A stretch of 37,534 bases of DNA from Bacteroidales bacterium (GTDB lineage Bacteria > Bacteroidota > Bacteroidia > Bacteroidales > UBA932): assembly GCA_017476575.1 (NCBI GenBank), contig JAFUZO010000026.1, positions 1 through 37,534 of the forward strand. The letters are read 5' to 3'. Under the pieces are notes generated by a model. The model saw only the letters and a program-made list of their open reading frames with translations. It was not told where the DNA came from and did no database searches. Of the stretch, positions 8,087 through 15,524 are shown in pieces (the first letter of the stretch is position 1; every line of letters begins with the position of its first letter). The translations under genes were made by a program, and so were the position numbers.

Positions 8087-9898
8087 TTACCAGCCCGGAT
8101 TCTGGATGATATTCTTGTCCTTGTTGATTTCCGACTGGGGAATCGGGAACAGGTAGAATTCCTTGCGGAACACGCGGGTCTCGAAGACGGTGCGCTGGTA
8201 GAAAGCATCCCCATCGGCATCCACGTTCATCCCGTAGAAGGGCCCGCCGTCAGTCTGTTCGGCGATGAGCCAGCGTCGTGTGTCATAGTAACGGAGATGC
8301 TCGCCGCAGAGTTCCACCCGCCGCTCGTGGCGGATCAGGGACCGCATCTCGTCCTGGTCCTTCCCGGCGGCGATTTCCGGCATACCGGCGCGGACGCGGA
8401 CCAGGTTGAGGTATTTCAGGATGTCCCCGTTCCCAGGATCATATTCGTTGAGGGCCTCGGCATAGTTGAGGCAGACCTCGGCGTAGCGGAACAGGATCCA
8501 CGGGATCCGCACCGAGGTGGACGTCTTGGCGTTGTAGGCGGGAGAAACACCCTTGACCCGGACATAGCCGGAACGGGGAAAGTCCCAGGAGCCGCCCTTG
8601 CCGTCGTTCCCGGAATAGTTCAACTGCCATTTGTACCGGTCGCCCTGGTCGTTGTAGATGGCATACGCACCGTTGAAGGCAACATTCAGGTAGAAGCGCG
8701 GCTCGCGGTTCACCCACATGTTGTACGTACCGGCCGGTGCATAGACCCAGCCGGTCCTGCTGTCGCGGAAATCAGCGGTGGAGAATCCGCTCTCCGAGTA
8801 CGGCCAGGAAGCGGAGGAGGCGGTCCGGTCACGGCCGTCCCACATCTGGAACTCGTCCACGAGCGACTGGGTGATGCCTACGGACTCGTAACCGTTGTAG
8901 TAGCGCGGGGAGCCGTGACGATGGACGTTGGTATTGTCGTGGGTCGTCAGACACCAGATGACCTCGCAGTTCCAAGGCTCCAGGAAGACATCCTTGACGG
9001 AAGAAAACGGATCGAGGGTGGTGGTGCCTTCATAATAGACCCTGTACAGGTCGAAGATGCCGAGGTCGATCAAATCCTTGGCGGCATCGGCGGCCCGCTT
9101 CCACTTCGCCGCATCGTAGGACGCCGCAAAGAGCGAAGTCCCGTCGGGGTTCTGCACATCCCGATAGGCCGGATTCCCGTTGAACTGGGGCGATGCGGCA
9201 TACAGCAGGAGGCGGGCCTTGACGGCCATGCAGGCCGCCCGGGTCGCCCTTCCGTAGTCCGACGAAAGTTGGTCGGTGAAATGGAGCGGGAGGCCCTTCC
9301 CCGCCTCGTCGAGTTCGTCCACGATCCAGTCCACACAGGCGTTGTAGGGCGAACGCGGCTTCTGCATGAGGGGGTCGGAACTTTCGGCATCGGCCGGAAT
9401 GGCCGTCTCCTCGGGGAGGACGATGGGGCCGTACTGCCGCAGGATCAGGAAGGCAAAGTATGCCCTGAGGAAGCGGGCCTCGTTGTAATATTGCTCGATG
9501 CGGCGGGTCTCGCCGTTCTCCAGCATCTCCGCATTGGAACGGATGTGCTGCATGAACACCGTCGCGGCACGGATGCCCCGGTACAGGGGTGTCCAGTTGT
9601 TGAAATAGTCGGACGACGCGCTCCAGTTGCCGATATTGATCTTCGTCATGTCGTACGTGGCATTCTCCGGACGGTCATAGGAGATGTCAATATCGTCCGA
9701 GCACCCGTCGGAGGTGTTGTAGGAGGTTCGGGACTCATCCAGACGGTAGGAGTACACCGTGGCGAGGAAGTCCTCGGAATAACTGCGCTTCGAGAAGATC
9801 TGCTCCAGCGTCAGGCGGTCGGACGGCACCTGGTCGAGGAAACCCTGGCATGAGGACAGGGACAGGCACAGGAAGATATAGGGAAGGTATCTTTTCAT
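8087..9898 (-). CDS. SusD/RagB family substrate-binding outer-membrane lipoprotein
   Basis: This 603-residue lipoprotein (SLSSC, Cys17) is the SusD lid that caps its SusC channel and captures substrate at the cell surface. The N-terminal region has FLDQVPSDRLTLEQIF, typical of SusD starts. The TPR-like middle includes ARFLRAYFAFLI and MAVKARLLLYAA. The C-terminal part has FRYAEVCLNYAEALNEY, IRHERRVELCGEHLRYYDTRRW and a final LFPIPQSEINKDKNIIQNPGW. All are standard family signatures. It begins five bases after the SusC stop. The bound ligand cannot be read from the sequence. Confidence 0.96.
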   Translation of the reverse strand: MKRYLPYIFLCLSLSSCQGFLDQVPSDRLTLEQIFSKRSYSEDFLATVYSYRLDESRTSYNTSDGCSDDIDISYDRPENATYDMTKINIGNWSASSDYFNNWTPLYRGIRAATVFMQHIRSNAEMLENGETRRIEQYYNEARFLRAYFAFLILRQYGPIVLPEETAIPADAESSDPLMQKPRSPYNACVDWIVDELDEAGKGLPLHFTDQLSSDYGRATRAACMAVKARLLLYAASPQFNGNPAYRDVQNPDGTSLFAASYDAAKWKRAADAAKDLIDLGIFDLYRVYYEGTTTLDPFSSVKDVFLEPWNCEVIWCLTTHDNTNVHRHGSPRYYNGYESVGITQSLVDEFQMWDGRDRTASSASWPYSESGFSTADFRDSRTGWVYAPAGTYNMWVNREPRFYLNVAFNGAYAIYNDQGDRYKWQLNYSGNDGKGGSWDFPRSGYVRVKGVSPAYNAKTSTSVRIPWILFRYAEVCLNYAEALNEYDPGNGDILKYLNLVRVRAGMPEIAAGKDQDEMRSLIRHERRVELCGEHLRYYDTRRWLIAEQTDGGPFYGMNVDADGDAFYQRTVFETRVFRKEFYLFPIPQSEINKDKNIIQNPGW

Positions 9899-9903
9899 AC
9901 GGG

Positions 9904-12900
9904 TCAGAAACTAAAGTTGATACCGAGACTGTAGGACTTGGTGTTGGGATAGACATCCCCCCGTCCGTCGGACTGCTCCACATCCCACAGTTTGAACGAG
10001 GAGAATGTCAGGAGGTTGACGCCCTGCAGATAGACGGAGGCACCGGAAAGATGCAGGGCACGGACCCACGGCTTGGGCAGAGAATAGGAGAACTGGACAT
10101 TCTTCAGGCGGAGATAGGACGTATCTTTCAACCACCAGGTGCTGTCCTCGTAATTCATGTTGTAAGAGGCACTCGGCGACAGGCGCGGAACGGCGACATC
10201 CTGGCGGGGGTCCTGCTCGGTCCACCGGTCGAGGACGAAGGTCATGATACTGCCGCTGGACATCCCCTGCTGGAACGGGGTGACGCCCTGTCCGGAAATG
10301 AGGGCATCCACACAGGCCGCCCCCTGGAACATGGCCGACAGCGAAAGGCTCCGCCAGGCGATGTTGAACCCGAATCCGTAGGAAATCTCCGGCGTGGAAC
10401 CGAAACCGATCGGCACCTTGTCATAGTCGTCGATCTTGCCGTCGCCGTTGATGTCGCGGTACTTGATGTCGCCGGCACGGGTGTCGCCCGACTGATAGGC
10501 GGAATGGCGGACTTCCTCGTCGGAATCGAACAGTTTCTCCGCGAGGAAGCCATAGCGCTGCCCGACCCGCTGTCCGCGGACGTCGAGCCAGGGATAGGCA
10601 TAGGTGATATCGTTCTCCACCACCGTGTTATGGCTGTAAGAGAAGTTGCCCATGAAGGAGAGGAACCAGTCGGCATCCAGTTGCTGGTGATAGTCGGCCG
10701 AGAGTTCGAAACCCTGGTTGTCGACCTTGCCGAGATTGCCCAGCGGCGAACTCGTGATACCCACGTAGTCGGGGATGTCGCCACGGGAGAGGAAGATGCC
10801 CACACGCTTGTCCTTGAAATAATCCGCATGGAAGGAAAGCTGGTTGTCGAGGAAATGGATGTCGAGACCGGCATTGAGTTTCCGCGCCGTTTCCCAACTC
10901 ACATCGACCCCTTCTTCCCCGACCCGCTTGGTGGAGTAGGAGGACTCGTAACTCTTGCCGAAAGTATAGGACGTAGAACTGGACGAGGCAATGGTCGACA
11001 GGTAGGCGAAGCGGCGTCCCGTGATCTTGGAGTTGCCGACGAGGCCGTATGTCGCCCGCAGTTTCAGGAAGGAGATGACATCCCGTGCCCCTTCGAAGAA
11101 TTTTTCGTTGGAAAGGACCCAGCCGAGACCGGCGGAAGGGAAGAAGCCGTACCGGTGGGCCGGGGCGAAGTTCTCGCTGCCGTTGTAGCCGAAGTTGAAT
11201 TCCACGAAATACCGTTCGTCATAGGCGTAGGTCGCACGCCCGGCCAGACCATTGAAACGGTATGGAAGGGCCGTCTCCACTGACGAGGCCTTGGTGTTCT
11301 TTTCGTCGCTCTGGTTGTACAGCAGCATGGCGCTGACATCATGACGGCCGAACGTGCGCTTGTAGTTGACGCCCGCTTCGAGGTAGATGCCGAGATTGCC
11401 GCTCGAAGAGTTGGCATAGGACAGGGACTCCGAGCCGGTCAGGGTCTGCTGGTAGACCAGGTTGCCGTCGTTGTCGCGGCCGATGGCCATGAAGGCGTCG
11501 GGAGAGCGCGTGAAACGGTTCGACGAATAGTTGTAGGCATCGAACGAGGCGGTCGCCGAGATGGAGAGGCCCCGGGTGATCCACGGGAGTTCCTGGGTGA
11601 GCTTCAGGTTGGAATACAGCTGGTTGCGCCACTGGTTGGCATAGCCCATCTCGTTCAGCAAGGCGTACGGGTTCGAGATGGAACTGGTCGGCTTGTCACC
11701 GATCTTCCCGTCGGGATAGAAGGGGGCGCTGTAGTTGGGCGGCCTGTTGAAGGCCGATGCGAAGATGTTGCTGTTGGAGGTGGCCGGATAGTTGGCGTTG
11801 GCCAGATAGCCCTGGACGCCGAGTTTGATCTCAGTGGTGCTGAATGGCTTGAGGGTGATGTTCGAGGTGACGGAATAACGATGGTAGAAGGTGTTGGCAT
11901 TGTAGTCGTGCCGGGTCGCATCGTTATTGTACATCCCGTCTTCGTTGAAATAGGCCAGACCGATGTAATAGACGGCTTTCTCCGTTCCGCCGGAGATGTT
12001 GGCCGTGGCGTTGCGGTTGTGGCCCGAGCGCTTGAACAGGAGTTTCATCCAGTCCACATCGGGATAGAGGAAAGGATCCTCGCCGGTGGCGGTCTTGAGG
12101 ATCTCCACATCGGAGTAGCGGCGGATCTCCCCGCGGGTCTCCAGCGCCTCGTTAGAAAGGGCCATGTACGTCGGCGCATCCACGAAAGAAGGGAGGCTGG
12201 TGAACTGCGTCACGCCTTCGGTGTACCGGATGTCGAACTTGGGCTTGCCGACCTTTCCGCCCTTCGTGTTGATGATGATGACGCCGTTGGCGCCCCGGAC
12301 GCCGTAGATGGCCGTCGCAGAAGCATCCTTGAGCACGGTGAAACTGTCGATGTCCTCCGGGTCGATGTTCGAGATGCTACGGGGGATGCCGTCGACGATA
12401 GTCAACGGGGCGCTCATCGAGGCGGTCAGCGTACTGATACCGCGGATGTAGATGGTGGCGTCGTCGAAGCCCGGCTCACCGGTCCGTTGCATCGACACGA
12501 CGCCCGCCACACGCCCGGCGATGGACTGGGTCAGGTTGGCGACCGGCGCCTTGAGTTCTTCTGAGGAGATGCTCTGCTGCGCACCGATGAGGGAAATCTT
12601 CTTCTGGATTCCGTAACCGACCACCGTCGCCTCCTCCAGCACCTCGTCGCTGAGCTGCATGGCCACGTCGATGACCGGTTCGCCCGTCACCGGGACTTCC
12701 AGGTCACGGTAGCCCAGGTAGCCGAACAACAGGACATCACCTCTGTCCACCTCGATCACATAGAGGCCGTCCAAGTCGGTGGAACTGCCGGTCTGCGGGC
12801 GGCTTTTCGGACGGACGACGACCCCGACCAGCGGCTGCCCGTCCTGGGCATCCTTGACGGTGCCTGTGATACGGATCTTCGCCCGATGGTCCTGCGCGGC

Positions 12901-13218
12901 AGCGGATGGCGCCGACGCCGCTTCCTTCGGGCCTACATACAGGTCGACCATTGTTCCGCTCACCTTCCACTGCACACCGGAGTGCGCAAAGGCGGCTTCG
13001 CAGATTTCCGCAATGGAGACATCCTTGAGGTCCAGGTCCAGCGGGCCGACAGGCATCCGCCCGACCGGCTGCTGGAAAGAAAAGAGGATGCCCGTCTGCT
13101 GGGTCAGGGCTTCACTCACGTCCCGGATGGTGGAAGTGCCCGTCGTGAGACGGACGGTATGGGCCTGCACCAGGACGGGCAGCGCCCATGTGAGCATGAA
13201 GAGGATGATTCTTCTCAT
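9904..13218 (-). CDS. SusC/RagA TonB-dependent transporter with STN signalling domain
   Basis: This 1104-residue outer-membrane transporter has a signal peptide (to about residue 19), a secretin/TonB N-terminal (STN) domain (about 28-98), a carboxypeptidase-regulatory-like domain (about 115-190), the EATVVGYG linker at 196-203, a plug domain with the SusC signature SIAGRVAGVVSMQRTGEPG, and a 22-strand-type barrel ending in SYSLGINFSF with a terminal Phe. The STN domain is the part that signals to a FecR anti-sigma factor. That fits the FecR and ECF genes directly upstream; its ATG overlaps the FecR stop (ATGA, 13215-13218). It should import the substrate captured by SusD using TonB/ExbBD energy. 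Confidence 0.97.
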   Translation of the reverse strand: MRRIILFMLTWALPVLVQAHTVRLTTGTSTIRDVSEALTQQTGILFSFQQPVGRMPVGPLDLDLKDVSIAEICEAAFAHSGVQWKVSGTMVDLYVGPKEAASAPSAAAQDHRAKIRITGTVKDAQDGQPLVGVVVRPKSRPQTGSSTDLDGLYVIEVDRGDVLLFGYLGYRDLEVPVTGEPVIDVAMQLSDEVLEEATVVGYGIQKKISLIGAQQSISSEELKAPVANLTQSIAGRVAGVVSMQRTGEPGFDDATIYIRGISTLTASMSAPLTIVDGIPRSISNIDPEDIDSFTVLKDASATAIYGVRGANGVIIINTKGGKVGKPKFDIRYTEGVTQFTSLPSFVDAPTYMALSNEALETRGEIRRYSDVEILKTATGEDPFLYPDVDWMKLLFKRSGHNRNATANISGGTEKAVYYIGLAYFNEDGMYNNDATRHDYNANTFYHRYSVTSNITLKPFSTTEIKLGVQGYLANANYPATSNSNIFASAFNRPPNYSAPFYPDGKIGDKPTSSISNPYALLNEMGYANQWRNQLYSNLKLTQELPWITRGLSISATASFDAYNYSSNRFTRSPDAFMAIGRDNDGNLVYQQTLTGSESLSYANSSSGNLGIYLEAGVNYKRTFGRHDVSAMLLYNQSDEKNTKASSVETALPYRFNGLAGRATYAYDERYFVEFNFGYNGSENFAPAHRYGFFPSAGLGWVLSNEKFFEGARDVISFLKLRATYGLVGNSKITGRRFAYLSTIASSSSTSYTFGKSYESSYSTKRVGEEGVDVSWETARKLNAGLDIHFLDNQLSFHADYFKDKRVGIFLSRGDIPDYVGITSSPLGNLGKVDNQGFELSADYHQQLDADWFLSFMGNFSYSHNTVVENDITYAYPWLDVRGQRVGQRYGFLAEKLFDSDEEVRHSAYQSGDTRAGDIKYRDINGDGKIDDYDKVPIGFGSTPEISYGFGFNIAWRSLSLSAMFQGAACVDALISGQGVTPFQQGMSSGSIMTFVLDRWTEQDPRQDVAVPRLSPSASYNMNYEDSTWWLKDTSYLRLKNVQFSYSLPKPWVRALHLSGASVYLQGVNLLTFSSFKLWDVEQSDGRGDVYPNTKSYSLGINFSF

Positions 13219-14114
13219 GGACGGATTCCTTTTTCGATGTTGTATTTCTTGCCGGACAACGCCTCCAGACGTGCAATGACATCTTCGATGGGCGCATCCT
13301 TGGTAAAACTGAAGGTAACCGGAGTCCCGTCATCCGACTGCGCCTTCACCGACACGCCGTAAACCTGGCGCAGGATGCCGCAAAGGTCGGTCAGGGAGAT
13401 GTCCGGAATCGTGACGACACCATAGGTATCCAGCAGCATCGTCCATACGTCCGCCGGATGTGCCTCCAGATCGGAGCCGTCCGTGCGGCAGGAAACCTGC
13501 TGGCCGGGATGCAGGAGGAACAGTTTGTTGCCGGCGGCATCTTCCAGCGAGACCGAGCCCGTTGCCAAGGCCGTCTCGACCCGTTCCTCTCCGGGATAGG
13601 CATGGACGTTGAACACCGTCCCGAGGACACACACACGTACATCGGCGACGGATACGATGAAGGGCGCCTCCGGACAATGCGCCACATCGAAATAGCCCTC
13701 CCCTTCCAGGGTGACGCTTCGGTTGAACGACTCGGGATAGGTCAACTTGGAGCCCGAATTGAGCCAGACGACAGAGCCGTCGGGGAGCCCGACCCGGGTC
13801 CGCGAACCTTCCGACGCCTCTACGACCACCTCCGCGACGGCGTCTTCCAAGGCCGGAGTCCGCCGGGTGGACAGCCATAGGAGGGTCCCGCAAAGCAGCA
13901 CAGCGGCCGCGGCGGCCGAAAGCCACCCGGCCAGGCGGAACCTGCGGGCCTTGCGCTTCTGGTTCAGGATCCCGGCACAGAAGAGGAAATTCTCCCGGTC
14001 CAACCGACGGCGGTGCGCCTCGCTTTCGTCCAGATAATCCAGCAGCAGGCGTTCCTCTTCCGGGGTCGTCTCGCAACGCTGGTACTTCAAGATCATCTCG
14101 TTGGATATTTCCAT
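13215..14114 (-). CDS. FecR family anti-sigma factor (DUF4974 C-terminus)
   Basis: This roughly 299-residue inner-membrane regulator has a cytoplasmic N-terminus (MEISNEMILKYQRCETTPEEE, binding the sigma factor), one membrane helix at about 61-82 (GWLSAAAAAVLLCGTLL), and a periplasmic FecR domain (RTRVGLPDGSVVWLNSGSKL, FNRSVTLEGEGYFDV, VCVLGTVFNVHAY). The C-terminal DUF4974-like part ends KYNIEKG. I chose the ATG at 14114, where the family's conserved start begins; an in-frame ATG at 14147 adds 11 basic residues and has AGGAAAAG upstream, so it is also possible. It links the STN domain of SusC to the sigma factor encoded upstream. Confidence 0.93.
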   Translation of the reverse strand: MEISNEMILKYQRCETTPEEERLLLDYLDESEAHRRRLDRENFLFCAGILNQKRKARRFRLAGWLSAAAAAVLLCGTLLWLSTRRTPALEDAVAEVVVEASEGSRTRVGLPDGSVVWLNSGSKLTYPESFNRSVTLEGEGYFDVAHCPEAPFIVSVADVRVCVLGTVFNVHAYPGEERVETALATGSVSLEDAAGNKLFLLHPGQQVSCRTDGSDLEAHPADVWTMLLDTYGVVTIPDISLTDLCGILRQVYGVSVKAQSDDGTPVTFSFTKDAPIEDVIARLEALSGKKYNIEKGIRP

Positions 14115-14147
14115 GGTTATAGCGGGTCGACGGGACCTGTGGTTCAT

Positions 14148-14204
14148 GGTCCCATCTTTTCCTATAACAATCCAACGGACAGGGTGGCCGCGAAAAAAAT
14201 GTAA
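14148..14204 (-). promoter_or_regulatory. Sigma-FecR intergenic region, candidate autoregulated promoter
   Basis: This 57-base gap between the sigma stop and fecR holds, on the minus strand, a run of seven T residues, then CACCCTGTCC, then GGATTGTTATAGG. It has no TAnnTTTG box. In FecI/FecR systems the sigma factor commonly drives its downstream transporter operon, so an ECF-dependent promoter here is plausible, but I cannot confirm the boxes. Confidence 0.3.
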
Positions 14205-14771
14205 TTATTTCATCAGATGGTCCAGATAGAGGACCAGGAGCCACGCCGGAAGATAATCCTTGAGGGCCAGGCGGAGGGCGGCCAGTGCTTTCTCCATCTC
14301 GGTATGGACCCGGCGGTTGGAGATACCGAGTTCATCTGCGATTTCCTGGTAGGTCTTTCCGGATTGGCGGCTGGCAGAAAAGACCTGGCGCGTCATCTGC
14401 GGCATCGTATCCATCGCCCCGGCCACCAGGCGCTGGATCTCCGAGGCAAAGAGTTGCTGCGGGTCCAGCGATGACAGGGAGCGGATACCGGCCTGGACCA
14501 TCCGGTCCTGATGGCTGCCCATCTCTCCCTCGACACGCTGGTGGGTCTGGAGGGATTTGAGATAGTTCAGGCTCTGGTTCTTGACGATCGTCATGAGATA
14601 AGCCTCCAACTTGACGTCGGCCGGGAGCGAACCGGCGGCACGGTACAAGCGGACGAAACTGTCGGCGACGATATCCTCAGCCACCATTCGGTCCCGGACA
14701 TAGAGACGGGAGACGGTGACAAGCCGGTCACAGTAGTCTTCATACAACTTCTTGAATTGGTGATCCGTCAT
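14205..14771 (-). CDS. ECF-type RNA polymerase sigma factor (FecI-like, Bacteroidota expansion)
   Basis: This 188-residue ECF sigma factor has region 2 (FKKLYEDYCDRLVTVSRLYV, then DIVADSFVRLY at about 33-43) and a region 4 helix-turn-helix (KTYQEIADELGISNRRVHTEMEKALAALR, about 139-167). The C-terminus is hydrophobic (DYLPAWLLVLYLDHLMK), a common feature of Bacteroidales FecI-like sigmas. I chose the ATG at 14771 because the promoter boxes lie between it and the more upstream in-frame start at 14825. It is the first gene of the SusCD locus and should activate it when FecR releases it. Confidence 0.94.
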   Translation of the reverse strand: MTDHQFKKLYEDYCDRLVTVSRLYVRDRMVAEDIVADSFVRLYRAAGSLPADVKLEAYLMTIVKNQSLNYLKSLQTHQRVEGEMGSHQDRMVQAGIRSLSSLDPQQLFASEIQRLVAGAMDTMPQMTRQVFSASRQSGKTYQEIADELGISNRRVHTEMEKALAALRLALKDYLPAWLLVLYLDHLMK

Positions 14772-14794
14772 CTTTGCAGGTCGATTCGTCGGGG

Positions 14795-14826
14795 CAAAGA
14801 TATAAATCGGACGGTTCCCCGCCAAA
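14795..14826 (-). promoter_or_regulatory. Promoter of the ECF sigma factor gene
   Basis: On the minus strand TTTG (14826-14823), exactly 20 bases, and TATCTTTG (14802-14795) match the Bacteroidota housekeeping promoter. Transcription would start near 14789, leaving a leader of about 18 bases. The sigma gene therefore seems to be expressed by the vegetative sigma factor. Confidence 0.75.
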
Positions 14827-14859
14827 TTTTTTTCTTCCCTGCACCGCCGTGTCCCGGTC

Positions 14860-14876
14860 CGGTTCCTATGGAACCG
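14860..14876. promoter_or_regulatory. Perfect 7-bp-arm palindrome upstream of the pncA promoter
   Basis: CGGTTCC-TAT-GGAACCG is a perfect inverted repeat of 7-bp arms around three bases. It ends four bases before the -33 box of the pncA promoter. There is no T-run after it, so a terminator is unlikely. It could be a transcription factor site controlling pncA, but no regulator is encoded nearby. Confidence 0.4.
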
Positions 14877-14880
14877 TTTG

Positions 14881-14912
14881 TTTGTGCGGAAGGGAGTTTT
14901 TTGCTACATTTG
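14881..14912 (+). promoter_or_regulatory. Promoter of pncA
   Basis: TTTG (14881-14884), exactly 20 bases, then TACATTTG (14905-14912), a full TAnnTTTG match. The ATG at 14933 follows 20 bases later with GAGGAA in the leader. Confidence 0.75.
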
Positions 14913-14932
14913 TGCGTCAGAGGAACATCGTT

Positions 14933-15520
14933 ATGAAAGACAGCGCACTCATCGTCGTGGACATGCTCTACGATTTCATCGACGGCTCGATGGCCTGCGG
15001 CCATGCAGAGGAGGCCGTCGCCGCCACGCTCAAGGTCATCGGACGGCTCACGGCCGGGACGGCAGGCGACGGGGCGGGCATCGTCCCGGCCTACCCCATC
15101 CTCTTCGTGCGGGACCACCATCCGGCCGACCACTGCTCGTTCACGGCGCAGGGCGGTCCCTGGCCGTCCCATTGTGTCCAAGGGACCCGGGGCGCCGACA
15201 TCCACGAGGCCCTGCAGCCGTATGCCGTGGAGGAACTGACCTTCTTCAAGGGGGAGGACCGCGACCGGGAGCAGTACAGCGGTTTCGAAGGGTTCAACAC
15301 GGCCGGGCAGTCGCTATCGGAAGTGCTCCGGCTGCTGGAGGTGGACGAGGTCCTGGTCTGCGGCATCGCCACGGAATACTGCGTGCGCAACACGGCGGAG
15401 GACCTCCTGCGGGACGGGTTCCGGGTGACGGTGCTGAAGGACGCCCTCGCCTGGGTCGATCCCGAGGGGCACGCCGCGGCCCTGGCGGAGATGGAGGTGG
15501 AAGGCATCAAGGTCAAGTAG
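14933..15520 (+). CDS. pncA: Nicotinamidase (isochorismatase fold)
   Basis: This 195-residue cytoplasmic enzyme deamidates nicotinamide to nicotinate for NAD salvage. The motifs are those of PncA: the catalytic Asp in VVDMLYDF, metal ligands in RDHHPADHCSF (Asp, His, His) and WPSHC, the catalytic Lys in FFKGED, and the nucleophilic Cys in GIATEYCVRNTA. Length is normal for the family. The ATG at 14933 is chosen because the frame upstream runs through the promoter. It has its own promoter and a palindrome just upstream, and it is followed after four bases by a helicase gene, with which it probably forms an operon. Other isochorismatase-fold amidases are less likely given WPxHC. Confidence 0.93.
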   Translation: MKDSALIVVDMLYDFIDGSMACGHAEEAVAATLKVIGRLTAGTAGDGAGIVPAYPILFVRDHHPADHCSFTAQGGPWPSHCVQGTRGADIHEALQPYAVEELTFFKGEDRDREQYSGFEGFNTAGQSLSEVLRLLEVDEVLVCGIATEYCVRNTAEDLLRDGFRVTVLKDALAWVDPEGHAAALAEMEVEGIKVK

Positions 15521-15524
15521 CGGT

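Noticed and set aside
4688..9853. Long plus-strand frames opposite the propeller lipoprotein and SusD genes (over 660 codons each).
   Set aside because: The minus-strand genes have clear lipoprotein signals and family motifs, while the plus-strand frames have none.
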